Assembly: GCA_028710415.1 (NCBI GenBank)
Contig: JAQTUE010000030.1
Coordinates: 1 to 64,000 of the forward strand
Reading direction: 5' to 3'
Source of the DNA: Paludibacter sp.
GTDB taxonomy: Bacteria > Bacteroidota > Bacteroidia > Bacteroidales > Paludibacteraceae
Length of the DNA: 64,000 bases
The notes below the pieces were generated by a model that did no database searches, had not been told where the DNA came from, and saw nothing but the letters and a program-made list of their open reading frames with translations. Of the stretch, positions 50,226-58,120 are shown piece by piece. Position 1 is the first letter of the stretch, and each line of letters begins with the position of its first letter. Both the position numbers and the translations under genes were made by a program.

Positions 50226-50399
50226 GATGTTGTCGCCATGATGTCTTCATCATATTGCTTATGCTCAATTAATAACAAAATACTAAACCAGTAATAATCC
50301 AACTATATTCCATATCTATATAAGTATGGATTATATATGGATCATATATGGATTATTATTGGATTATATATGGATTATCTGCGACATCGTGGCGACATC
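50226..50399. repeat. Nested inverted repeats with TATGGATTA units
   Basis: Outer arms GATGTTGTCGCCATGATGTC (50226-50245) and GACATCGTGGCGACATC (50383-50399). Inside, TAATCCAACTATATTCCATA is answered by repeated ATATGGATTATATATGGATT units. The whole block could fold into a large cruciform or hairpin. Confidence 0.68.
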
Positions 50400-50918
50400 G
50401 TGGTGAACTGAAGGTTGAAAGCAGTAACAGTGTAGTTGCAATGTAATTCAAAATTCATAGTTAATCTATGAAGCTTTAAGAAGTATTTTTTATTAATCGT
50501 ATCGCGCTGAATATATTAACGTCAACAAATTGAATTTTATATGTGTGTAGTAAAATAATGTTCTCTATAAATTAGGATCTGAATAAAAAGAAAGAAAAAG
50601 CAGATGTATATTGTTGGGCAGTACATTTCAGAGTTGAAGATATAGTTGAAATTTGAAGGATCTTCAGAAGAGAACAAACAGAAATTAAAAGTCTTTTTTA
50701 GAAGGAAGTAATTTATATTATTTTAGGTAGCAATTCTGAAATATTCAGAAATTGTGAATATGACTTAAGAAATTCTTTATGTTATTTTGGTTAATTAGGC
50801 CACATATTTTGGTTTGACATCGGGAATTAATGATTTTTAATACATAAATAATTCTTTAATGTATTTTGTTGTATAACAATGTAGTATAAAGTTTAGAATA
50901 GTCTTTTTGTTGCATCTT
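50400..50918. other. A/T-rich gene-free stretch upstream of rrf2
   Basis: About 520 bp with no recognisable gene, RNA or repeat; long A/T tracts only. Confidence 0.5.
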
Positions 50919-50938
50919 ATTTAGAATGCACTCTAAAT
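50919..50938. promoter_or_regulatory. Perfect palindrome ATTTAGA-N6-TCTAAAT
   Basis: 7-bp arms, 6-nt centre, 47 nt upstream of the rrf2 -7 element. A possible operator for another regulator, or a second-type site for Rrf2. Confidence 0.45.
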
Positions 50939-50948
50939 TAATACTACG

Positions 50949-50971
50949 AATCCTACTAAAGTGATAGCATT
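50949..50971. promoter_or_regulatory. Rrf2 operator, site 1 (rrf2 promoter)
   Basis: AATCCTACTAAAG-TGATAGCATT, the 23-nt motif with four changes from the other two copies. It covers the -33 region of the rrf2 promoter, so binding would block polymerase. Confidence 0.68.
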
Positions 50972-50984
50972 CATTTTTTTGCAA

Positions 50985-50992
50985 TATATTTG
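50985..50992 (+). promoter_or_regulatory. -7 element of rrf2
   Basis: TATATTTG, 20 nt upstream of the ATG and 13 nt after operator site 1. Confidence 0.62.
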
Positions 50993-51011
50993 TAGAAATA
51001 TTTCTCTAATC

Positions 51012-51449
51012 ATGAGAGTCAACACAAAAATACGTTACGGTTTAAGAACATTAATTGAGATTGCACATTCTGCAGACCCAAACGGTGTGTTGCAAAAGGA
51101 TATTGCTAAAAATCAGCACATTTCACTAAAATATTTGGACAGTATCATTTCCGCTTTAAAATTAAAAGGGCTTGTTTCAAATTCAAAAGGAAGGGGAAGT
51201 GGATACAAACTTACCCGTGAGCCGAAAGATATCACCATGTTAGATATTTATACTGCATTTGAACAAATTATCGTGGTAGAATGTATTAATAATAAGGGTT
51301 TTTGCGAAAGAGCAACTCACGAATGCAAAGCTAAAAGTTACTGGAACGAATTTGGCTTAGAGTTTAGGCAATTATTACACAAAAAGAGCCTGGAACAAAT
51401 CATGCAGGATACATATTATGAATGCAAAGATTTGGAACTTGCTCCGTAA
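51012..51449 (+). CDS. Rrf2-family transcriptional regulator with three-Cys motif
   Basis: 145 aa winged-helix repressor. Helix-turn-helix region QKDIAKNQHISLKYLDSIISALK with the wing NSKGRGSGYKL, and C91-X6-C98-X6-C105 (ECINNKGFCERATHECK), the position where IscR, NsrR and RsrR carry an Fe-S cluster. It probably senses redox state, nitric oxide or iron. The ATG at 51012 (MRVNTKIRYG) is the canonical family start; a longer frame overlaps the promoter. An operator-like motif covers its own promoter and appears twice before the YceI gene. Confidence 0.88.
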   Translation: MRVNTKIRYGLRTLIEIAHSADPNGVLQKDIAKNQHISLKYLDSIISALKLKGLVSNSKGRGSGYKLTREPKDITMLDIYTAFEQIIVVECINNKGFCERATHECKAKSYWNEFGLEFRQLLHKKSLEQIMQDTYYECKDLELAP

Positions 51450-51520
51450 ACAAGTTATCTTATAATTTGTTATACCTATAAAAACACAAACTTTTCACTC
51501 TACTATTTTTTTTGTATCCC

Positions 51521-51543
51521 AATGCTACTAATGTTATAGCATT
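51521..51543. promoter_or_regulatory. Rrf2 operator, site 2
   Basis: AATGCTACTAATGTTATAGC followed by ATT; arms ATGCTA / TAGCAT. Identical over 23 nt to site 3, 108 bp away. Confidence 0.75.
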
Positions 51544-51628
51544 TGTGTTATTTAAATAAAATTCAAAAAAGTTTCTCATAAACACATAATACGCAACACT
51601 TATCACTTTGCCTATTTTTTTAATAATC

Positions 51629-51651
51629 AATGCTACTAATGTTATAGCATT
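51629..51651. promoter_or_regulatory. Rrf2 operator, site 3
   Basis: Second exact copy of the 23-nt motif, 66 nt before the YceI start codon. Both sites 2 and 3 are preceded by a similar CTATTTTTTT stretch, so the upstream region looks duplicated. Confidence 0.75.
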
Positions 51652-51717
51652 AATATGATCAACTTAAATGTTCGAAATTTTTCACTTCAAACTATAACAT
51701 CTATAAAATCAACTTTT

Positions 51718-52293
51718 ATGATCAAGCAACCATTTTTTAAAATCTTTATGACGCTACTAATCAGCTTCATATTTATCACTGGCAACTTGTCGGCACAAAG
51801 TCTTAAGATTAATCCAAAGGCTTCTTCAATGACCATTTACGGCACTACGAATGTACATGATTTCAAAACGAGCGTTCAACAAATTAAAGGCGAAGTTGTC
51901 ATAAACAGCGCAAAGAAAGTTCAATCGGCCAGTTTAGAGATCCCGGTACACTCGATTAAAAGTGGTGAAAAGCTTATGGATAACAAAACCTATGAAGCTT
52001 TTAACGATGCCAAGTATCCTACTATTTTATTTTCGTTGATTGATGTAACTTCCCTACAAATAAACGGGGATGATATCAGCGCAATTGTAAACGGGAATTT
52101 AACGTTAGCAGGCGTTACAAGAAAAATCAGTTTTAAAACTACAGGTAAAAACACAAAACCCGGTGTGTACGTATTTAAAGGGAGTGTAGCCCTTAAGATG
52201 ACTGATTACAAGATGAAACCACCAACAGCAATGCTTGGAGTTATGAAAGTGGGTGATGCCATTACATTAAAATATGATGTAACTTTTGAATAA
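51718..52293 (+). CDS. YceI-family periplasmic protein
   Basis: 191 aa. Signal peptide (MIKQPFFKIFMTLLISFIFI..., cleavage near LSAQ), then the YceI lipocalin-like barrel with SMTIYGTTNVHDFKTSV, GEKLMDNKTYEAFNDAKYPTILF, GNLTLAGVTRKISF and LKMTDYKMKPPTAMLGVMKVGD. YceI proteins bind long isoprenoid or amide lipids in the periplasm. The ATG at 51718 is chosen because it starts the signal peptide. Downstream of two Rrf2-type operators and ahead of a barrel protein, so probably one regulated unit. Confidence 0.88.
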   Translation: MIKQPFFKIFMTLLISFIFITGNLSAQSLKINPKASSMTIYGTTNVHDFKTSVQQIKGEVVINSAKKVQSASLEIPVHSIKSGEKLMDNKTYEAFNDAKYPTILFSLIDVTSLQINGDDISAIVNGNLTLAGVTRKISFKTTGKNTKPGVYVFKGSVALKMTDYKMKPPTAMLGVMKVGDAITLKYDVTFE

Positions 52294-52364
52294 ACTAACA
52301 ACAACCAATAAAAAAAATCAAGTAATTTAAATTAGTTTGACTAACAACAAAAAAATCAAGTAAA

Positions 52365-53771
52365 ATGAAAAGAACAATTTTTACAGTAACTGTTGCTCTA
52401 TTGTTTAGCAGCTTTATGTTTGCACAGATTCGTCCTACTGATCAAACAGGTATTAACGTATTTGAGACACCGAAAACTCCTACTGAGTTCAGCGGCTTAA
52501 AAGTTGATATTGGTGGATCTTTCTCTCAGCCTTACATTGGTTTGAGTCACAGCAACAGCAGCTCAGCGTTGCCATATAATGCAAATAGCTCAAACACCTT
52601 GTTTCCATTAGCTAGTAATTTTTCATTAGCAATGGCTAATTTGTATTTAAATACTTATTTGGCCGATGGGGTAACTCTTAACTTTACACTTTATTTAGCT
52701 TCAAAACACCACAATGAAACATGGGTAAAAGGTGGTTTTGTTCAATTTGACAAATTACCATTTATCAAATTAGATTTAGTTGACAACATTATGAAGTATA
52801 CTACTATCAAAGTAGGTCAAATGGAAGTAAACTATGGTGATGCACATTTCCGTCGTTCAGATGGTGGTAATGCAATCTACAATCCATTTATGGAAAACTA
52901 CATCATGGATGAATTTGCTACAGAAATTGGAGCTGAAGCTGACATTCACGTGAAAGATTTCACAGTTGTTGCCAGTGTTACCGATGGTGAATTAAACGGT
53001 AACCTTCAACAAATAGACCCAGCTAAAAGCCCGGCTTCAAATGGTTCACACAATCCTGCATTTATTGGTAAATTAGCTTATGACAAACAAATTGGCGAAA
53101 AACTTCGTGTTCGTTTATCTGCTTCCGGTTACTATACTGCTGGTTCTGTATCAAACACTTTGTTTGGTGGTGACCGTACAGGTTCTAACTATTCAGGCGT
53201 AATGTACGTTGCTGGTCCTGGCACCGGAACTGCTTTCAATGGCCGTTACAATCCAGGGTTATCCGATAAGCTTTTAACCGGAATGGGTAACTTGTTTATC
53301 AAATTCACCCCAATTGAAAATTTATCAATAGAATCATTCACTACAATTGAAAAAGCAAAAGGTCGCAACTCAGTTGAATTAACTGAAAGAAACGCAACCC
53401 AAACTGCTACTGATTTAGTTGTACGTTTTGGTAAAAACGAAAACTTCTTTGTTGGAGCACGTTATAACAAAGTAAATGCAGATGTAGCTGGTTCAGCTGC
53501 TGTAGCTGCTGTAGCCGGTAAACCAGCAGTGGTTGATCCAGTTTTAGGAGTTACTGCATTGGCAGTAAAACCAGTTCCTGCTGTAGCTGCAGTTCCTGCT
53601 TATTCTGTTGGAATTGACCGTTTGGCTTTTAGTGCCGGTTGGTTTGTTACAAAAAACATTCTTGCTAAAGTTGAATATGTGAAACAAAATTATAATGGTT
53701 TCCCAGCTGCAAACATATATGATGGAGCACAGTTCAAAGGATTAACCGCAGAAGCTGTAATTTCTTTCTAA
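52365..53771 (+). CDS. Outer-membrane barrel protein in the Rrf2-YceI cluster
   Basis: 468 aa. Signal peptide MKRTIFTVTVALLFSSFMFAQ, then porin-like strands (GGSFSQPYIGLSH, YLADGVTLNFTLYLASKH, FIKLDLVDNIMKYTTIKVGQMEVNYGD) and a C-terminal strand ending VISF. Residues ~375-415 are an unusual Ala/Val/Pro-rich segment (AAVAAVAGKPAVVDP, VKPVPAVAAVPAYS), likely an exposed loop. I do not recognise a named family. Placement between two YceI genes suggests a role in moving or handling a lipophilic or redox-active substrate. Ends at a terminator. Confidence 0.65.
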   Translation: MKRTIFTVTVALLFSSFMFAQIRPTDQTGINVFETPKTPTEFSGLKVDIGGSFSQPYIGLSHSNSSSALPYNANSSNTLFPLASNFSLAMANLYLNTYLADGVTLNFTLYLASKHHNETWVKGGFVQFDKLPFIKLDLVDNIMKYTTIKVGQMEVNYGDAHFRRSDGGNAIYNPFMENYIMDEFATEIGAEADIHVKDFTVVASVTDGELNGNLQQIDPAKSPASNGSHNPAFIGKLAYDKQIGEKLRVRLSASGYYTAGSVSNTLFGGDRTGSNYSGVMYVAGPGTGTAFNGRYNPGLSDKLLTGMGNLFIKFTPIENLSIESFTTIEKAKGRNSVELTERNATQTATDLVVRFGKNENFFVGARYNKVNADVAGSAAVAAVAGKPAVVDPVLGVTALAVKPVPAVAAVPAYSVGIDRLAFSAGWFVTKNILAKVEYVKQNYNGFPAANIYDGAQFKGLTAEAVISF

Positions 53772-53792
53772 ATAAATAGCTGTAAAAATTAT

Positions 53793-53821
53793 AAACCGGT
53801 AAGATTATGTCTTACCGGTTT
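53793..53821 (+). terminator. Terminator after the barrel gene
   Basis: Perfect 12-bp stem AAACCGGTAAGA / TCTTACCGGTTT, 5-nt loop, followed by ATTTTTT. Confidence 0.9.
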
Positions 53822-53856
53822 ATTTTTTATACTTTTACCTGATTATTTTTAGGATT

Positions 53857-54510
53857 ATGAAAAAGGGTACTGTTTTTATCGCGCTTTTAATATTTACATT
53901 CCATACTTTATCCGCACAACTAACATTTTTTGTGGATATCCAGAAATCGAGTTCTATTACAATTAATGGAACAACTAATCTGATATCGTTTAAACTCTCC
54001 CAGGGTGGTGATAAATTAGCCAAAAGGAATTTCATTATCAACGCCACGCAAAGCCAGAACAAGATTGTTTTAAGTCAAAATGAGCATTCTATCAGTGTGA
54101 GAGATTTTAATTCCACGAATAAACTGGCACTGCGTGATTTTTTGAAACTTGTAAAGGCAGACACCTACCCGACCTTTCATGTGAAACTGAATTATTTTGA
54201 AGTAGATCCCAAAGTTATAAACAGAGATATTTCTAAAGCAAATGCTTCAATAGACATAACCATTACGGGAAAAACAAAACAATACAATATTCCAATCACT
54301 TCCAATCGTGAAGGCGAGTTATATATTCTAAAAGGTACCGAGAAACTAAATATCCGTGATTTCGGACTAACACCACCAGTAGAAATGATGGGCCTGATTC
54401 GGGTGAATGAATGGATCAGTATCGATTTCAATATCGTTTGCAAGATCAATACATATAAAAATCCTACCGAAATGAACGCCTTAAACACATTGAAAAAACA
54501 ATCACTGTAA
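53857..54510 (+). CDS. Second, divergent YceI-like protein
   Basis: 217 aa. Signal peptide MKKGTVFIALLIFTFHTLSAQ, then SSSITINGTTNLISFKL, RDFLKLVKADTYPTFHVKLNYFE, ASIDITITGKTKQYNI and LNIRDFGLTPPVEMMGLIRVNE. These correspond block by block to the upstream YceI protein, but with low identity and an extra C-terminal ~25 residues. It follows a terminator 35 nt upstream, so it may be expressed by read-through or its own promoter. Probably also a periplasmic lipid binder. Confidence 0.75.
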   Translation: MKKGTVFIALLIFTFHTLSAQLTFFVDIQKSSSITINGTTNLISFKLSQGGDKLAKRNFIINATQSQNKIVLSQNEHSISVRDFNSTNKLALRDFLKLVKADTYPTFHVKLNYFEVDPKVINRDISKANASIDITITGKTKQYNIPITSNREGELYILKGTEKLNIRDFGLTPPVEMMGLIRVNEWISIDFNIVCKINTYKNPTEMNALNTLKKQSL

Positions 54511-54684
54511 ACAAGTCGCCTTACAGTGATTCAATCCTGCTACAGGCCTTAAAATAACAAATTAAACCAGGTGTAAAGTTCGTATCAATCCTGGACATTG
54601 GGTAAATAAAGCAATTTTAGTTGATGTGAATCTTTTTTGATCTACATAAACTATAAGCTTTACTACAATTGAAAGATGACAAAA

Positions 54685-54712
54685 AAGCCCTTCTCCATAA
54701 GGAAAAGGGCTT
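54685..54712 (-). terminator. Terminator of rpsT
   Basis: Minus-strand stem AAGCCCTTTTCC / GAGAAGGGCTT followed by a T tract, 22 nt after the rpsT stop. Confidence 0.82.
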
Positions 54713-54734
54713 CTGTATAATTTACAAGAAGCTG

Positions 54735-54989
54735 TTAGGCTAATTTGTTTACATAAACAGCCAACTTTGATTTCAAGTTGCTTGCTTTGTTTTTGTGGAT
54801 GATATTACGTTTAGCCAATTTATCGAGCATAGCGCTTATCTTAGGCAACATTCCGGCAGCTTCAGTTTTGTCTGCAGTAATACGTAATTTGCGGACAGCG
54901 TTACGTGCTGTTTTTGCATAATAACGATTGTGCAATTTTTTCTTGTCGGCTTGACGAATTCTTTTGATAGATGATTTATGATTTGCCAT
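54735..54989 (-). CDS. rpsT: 30S ribosomal protein S20
   Basis: 84 aa, Lys/Arg-rich helical protein (MANHKSSIKRIRQADKKKLH, KTARNAVRKLR, NIIHKNKASNLKSKL), full family length. Binds 16S rRNA in the body of the small subunit. It lies 34 nt downstream of tRNA-Glu on the same strand and is probably co-transcribed from the tRNA promoter. Confidence 0.96.
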   Translation of the reverse strand: MANHKSSIKRIRQADKKKLHNRYYAKTARNAVRKLRITADKTEAAGMLPKISAMLDKLAKRNIIHKNKASNLKSKLAVYVNKLA

Positions 54990-55023
54990 CGCAATCTAAT
55001 TTTTAAATTTTTTATTTTTTCTG

Positions 55024-55095
55024 TAGCCCATAGGGGAGTCGAACCCCTCTTTCCAGGATGAAAACCTGGCGTCCTAACCGATAGACGAATGGGCC
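55024..55095 (-). tRNA. tRNA-Glu (anticodon TTC)
   Basis: Minus-strand cloverleaf: acceptor GGCCCAT / ATGGGCT with G-U at 1-72, D arm GTCTATCGGTTAGGAC, anticodon arm CCAGG-TTTTCAT-CCTGG giving TTC, T arm AGGGG-TTCGACT-CCCCT. CCA is not encoded. Confidence 0.95.
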
Positions 55096-55151
55096 TTTCG
55101 GCTTTGTAATCCTTACGCTTGTTGAGATAACGTTGACCTCAATTGCGGGTG

Positions 55152-55181
55152 CAAATATACGGGACTTTTTTGAATTGACAA
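55152..55181 (-). promoter_or_regulatory. Promoter of tRNA-Glu-rpsT
   Basis: Minus strand: TTG at 55181-55179, 19-nt spacer, TATATTTG at 55159-55152. Confidence 0.65.
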
Positions 55182-55296
55182 GGGCTTTCAGATAAATATT
55201 TTATTTATTTCCTAAATCGCTATTTATCAATCGTTCAGAGAAACGCTCTTGTTTGTAATTCTGCCCGGATATGGAATTTCCCTGAATTATTTGTGT

Positions 55297-55304
55297 TATA
55301 TTTG
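55297..55304 (+). promoter_or_regulatory. -7 element of recO
   Basis: TATATTTG ending 18 nt before the recO ATG; it supports the start at 55323. Confidence 0.6.
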
Positions 55305-55322
55305 TCATCTAAACCGTTTATT

Positions 55323-56045
55323 ATGCAAGTAAAAACTTCCGGAATCGTACTTCATTCAATAAAATACTCCGATTCGGCGAATATTATTACAGTTTATACA
55401 CGTCTATTCGGCAGGGCTTCCTACATGGTGCATGGGGCTAATAAAAAAAAGTCTGCCAATCGGGCTGCAATTCTTCAACCGTTATCTATCGTAGAAATGG
55501 ATGTGGTTCATACTCCTGGGAAGAATATCCAACGATTAAAAGAAATGAGAATGGAACAACCCTTTACAGGCATTCCATATAACCCGGTCAAAAACTCACT
55601 GGCATTATTCCTTTCAGAATTGCTGTACCGCACACTTCGACAAACCGAACCCGACGACAGCCTGTATCTTTTTCTTGAAAATTCAATCCTTCAACTTGAT
55701 TGCTGTGAAACAGGCATATCAAATTTTCATTTGGTATTTCTACTCAAACTGACCCGTTACCTGGGTTTTGAACCAAACCAGGATGAAGCACAGGTAAATT
55801 ATTTCGATTTAATGAACGGGGTGTTTTTGAGGGAAAAACCTTTGCATGCACATTTTGTTCTTCCGGAAGTTACGTCTGATTTTATCAGGGTATTAAATGC
55901 CGACTATGCAAACATGCATAATCTGGCATTTACAAGGGCAAGGAGGGCGAATTTACTTCAAAGCATAGTTGAGTACTATCAACTGCATATTCCGGACTTT
56001 CACGGGCTGCATTCGCTCGCAGTACTGCAAAGCTTGTTTGATTAA
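55323..56045 (+). CDS. recO: DNA repair protein RecO
   Basis: 240 aa, RecFOR recombination mediator that loads RecA at SSB-coated gaps. N-terminal OB fold (VKTSGIVLHSIKYSDSANIITVYTRLFGRASYMVHGA), then a helical domain with LLYRTLRQTEPDD and FHLVFLLKLTRYLGFEPN. The zinc-finger cysteines seen in some RecO proteins are absent, as often in Bacteroidota. The ATG at 55323 (MQVKTSG) is chosen because the upstream alternative overlaps the -7 element. Confidence 0.92.
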   Translation: MQVKTSGIVLHSIKYSDSANIITVYTRLFGRASYMVHGANKKKSANRAAILQPLSIVEMDVVHTPGKNIQRLKEMRMEQPFTGIPYNPVKNSLALFLSELLYRTLRQTEPDDSLYLFLENSILQLDCCETGISNFHLVFLLKLTRYLGFEPNQDEAQVNYFDLMNGVFLREKPLHAHFVLPEVTSDFIRVLNADYANMHNLAFTRARRANLLQSIVEYYQLHIPDFHGLHSLAVLQSLFD

Positions 56046-56055
56046 ATGGAAGGAA

Positions 56056-57990
56056 TTAAATATTGGCCTTTTTATGAACTATAATTTCTTCGCCTACTTT
56101 AATTTTACTTCCTGATTTACTGTTCCAGTCTTTAAGGTCTTCTACTGTACAACCGTATTTTTTGGCAATAGTATAAAAAGATTCTCCTGATTTCACTTTA
56201 TATTGAATACTTTTGAAATCATGTTCAGCCTTTGCAGATTTAGAACTTGTTCTTTCAGATGTTTGGCTAAGCTTCAACTCCTGACCAGATTTAATTTTTG
56301 AGTCATTGATATTATTGATCCTTTTCAATTCATCAACCGACATATTATTATCCTTGGCAATGCTGATCAGGCTTTCTCCCTTTTTTATTTTGTGCGTTAC
56401 TTCCTTCTCCTTACTTTCAATTTTGGCATCCTTTTTTTTATCGGACTTTTCTGCTATGGAATGTTGGGCTGCAGGTTCGACCCCATTATTAATTTTTAGG
56501 ACCTGACCTTGATGAATTTTTGAATCTGATAAATTATTAATTCTTTTCAATTCCTCAACAGTTGTATTATTGTTCTTAGCAATACTCCCGAGATTTTCTC
56601 CCTTTTTAACTTTGTGAGTAACTGTTTTTTCATCCGCATCAATCTTACTGTCTTGTTTTTTAGATGGTTTCTCAGCAACAAAAGTCTGCTTCCTGTCTTC
56701 AGCATCCGGGACCAGCCTTAATTCCTGACCGGCATGAATATTTGAATTTGAAATGTTATTGATTTTCTTTAATTCATCAACCGACACATTATATGTTTTT
56801 GAAATGCCTGAAAGCGATTCTCCGGAAATTACTTTGTGCGTAGTCACTTTTGGTGTTTCATCAACTTTCCCATGTGTTCCTTTTTTATCAGACAATTCGT
56901 TTTTTGCAGGGGTTTCATTTTTATCTGATACATCAGCTCTGGCAAGTGCTTCATTTTTAGCAATTGCGACAGGCTGGTTTATTTTCAATTTTTGTCCAGG
57001 ATGTAATTTACCTTTAATACTATTATTGATCTTTTTCAATTCGTCAACAGAGATATTATAAAGCCGTGATATACTATTTAATGTTTCGCCTTTCTTAACA
57101 GAATGGGTATTATTGTTTTGTGACACCACTTTATCCTGCTCAGCATTTGTAGAAGGATTCTCCGCAGATGACTGAATAGTCTTAACAATAAGAACCGCTT
57201 CCTCGTCTTTTACTTTAATCCTTTGTTTAAGTTTTAATTTATTCCCTTTTAAGGTGTTTATCCGTTTAAGTTCAGCAACAGGTACCCCATACTTCTCAGA
57301 AATTGAAGATAATGTTTCTCCTGATTTTACACTGTGGTATTTTGCAGGAAGAACTTTTCGGGTTGTTTGGGTTGATGTCTTTACCGGAGCTGTAACGAGC
57401 GTATCTTTTCTTAAAGATCTTATACCGGCTACCAATTTTGAAAACGCCATCACTTTTGTTGCAGATATTACCCTGCTTGCTTTAACAAAGCGCTTCATGT
57501 AATAGGATTCGTTCGAGTTGGAAATGGTTACTCCTTTGTGTACAGCTGCGTGGATAAACTCAAATTCACCATTTTCTTTGGCTTGGGTAACTATTCCAAC
57601 ATGTCCAACTTTTTTACTTCGATGGCTGCCCGAGAAAAAAACCAAATCTCCCGGTTTTAATTGAGTCCTGTCGATTGTATCGAATTGTTTGGCCTGGTCT
57701 GCTGAGGAATGTTCAAGGTTGTATCCGAAGTTACGGTATACATGGGATGTAAACCCGGAACAATCGAATGAGGATATACCGGGGGATCCAAAATGATAGG
57801 GCGTTTTCAAGAAGACCTTACCGTAATTCACAATAGAATCAGTAAGTACTAAATGATTAGCGATATTATGTTTGTATTTTATTGAGTCGTTATTGGCTGA
57901 ATTATCCGGATCCGGAAGCATGCCTGCAAACGAATAAACAGATAGAAAAAGAAGACAGGTAAGTAGGAGTAAATGTTTTTTCAAGTGCAT
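56056..57990 (-). CDS. NlpC/P60 peptidoglycan endopeptidase with six LysM repeats
   Basis: 644 aa exported wall hydrolase. Signal peptide (~1-22), then an NlpC/P60 domain with catalytic Cys77 (SSFDCSGF), His130 (VGHVGIV) and a third polar residue near FIHAAV (His147). From ~215 on there are six LysM modules, each like HxVKxGExLxxIxxxYxxxxxELKxxNxxxxxxxxxGQxLKI, separated by Lys/Glu/Ala-rich linkers. The catalytic domain precedes the LysM array, the reverse of many such enzymes. Cleaves stem-peptide bonds while LysM binds glycan chains. Convergent with recO, 10 nt apart. Confidence 0.92.
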   Translation of the reverse strand: MHLKKHLLLLTCLLFLSVYSFAGMLPDPDNSANNDSIKYKHNIANHLVLTDSIVNYGKVFLKTPYHFGSPGISSFDCSGFTSHVYRNFGYNLEHSSADQAKQFDTIDRTQLKPGDLVFFSGSHRSKKVGHVGIVTQAKENGEFEFIHAAVHKGVTISNSNESYYMKRFVKASRVISATKVMAFSKLVAGIRSLRKDTLVTAPVKTSTQTTRKVLPAKYHSVKSGETLSSISEKYGVPVAELKRINTLKGNKLKLKQRIKVKDEEAVLIVKTIQSSAENPSTNAEQDKVVSQNNNTHSVKKGETLNSISRLYNISVDELKKINNSIKGKLHPGQKLKINQPVAIAKNEALARADVSDKNETPAKNELSDKKGTHGKVDETPKVTTHKVISGESLSGISKTYNVSVDELKKINNISNSNIHAGQELRLVPDAEDRKQTFVAEKPSKKQDSKIDADEKTVTHKVKKGENLGSIAKNNNTTVEELKRINNLSDSKIHQGQVLKINNGVEPAAQHSIAEKSDKKKDAKIESKEKEVTHKIKKGESLISIAKDNNMSVDELKRINNINDSKIKSGQELKLSQTSERTSSKSAKAEHDFKSIQYKVKSGESFYTIAKKYGCTVEDLKDWNSKSGSKIKVGEEIIVHKKANI

Positions 57991-58021
57991 AATTATTACG
58001 AATCTTATAATTTATGTCTTG

Positions 58022-58029
58022 CAAAGATA
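58022..58029 (-). promoter_or_regulatory. -7 element of the NlpC/P60-LysM gene
   Basis: TATCTTTG on the minus strand, 31 nt upstream of the ATG. Confidence 0.58.
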
Positions 58030-58120
58030 TATTTTTTGACCAATAACCAAAGTTCATTTTCTTCTTTTTAATAAAAAAAGTGTTTCTTTAGAAACCCATC
58101 TAAAATCATAATAAAGGCCA

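Noticed and set aside
50226..50399. Replication origin
   Set aside because: No DnaA-box cluster, dnaA, dnaN or parAB nearby; nested repeats alone do not support an origin.
51655..51717. Longer N-terminus for the first YceI protein
   Set aside because: The added 21 residues precede a complete signal peptide and start 3 nt after the operator, which would place the start codon in the regulatory region.
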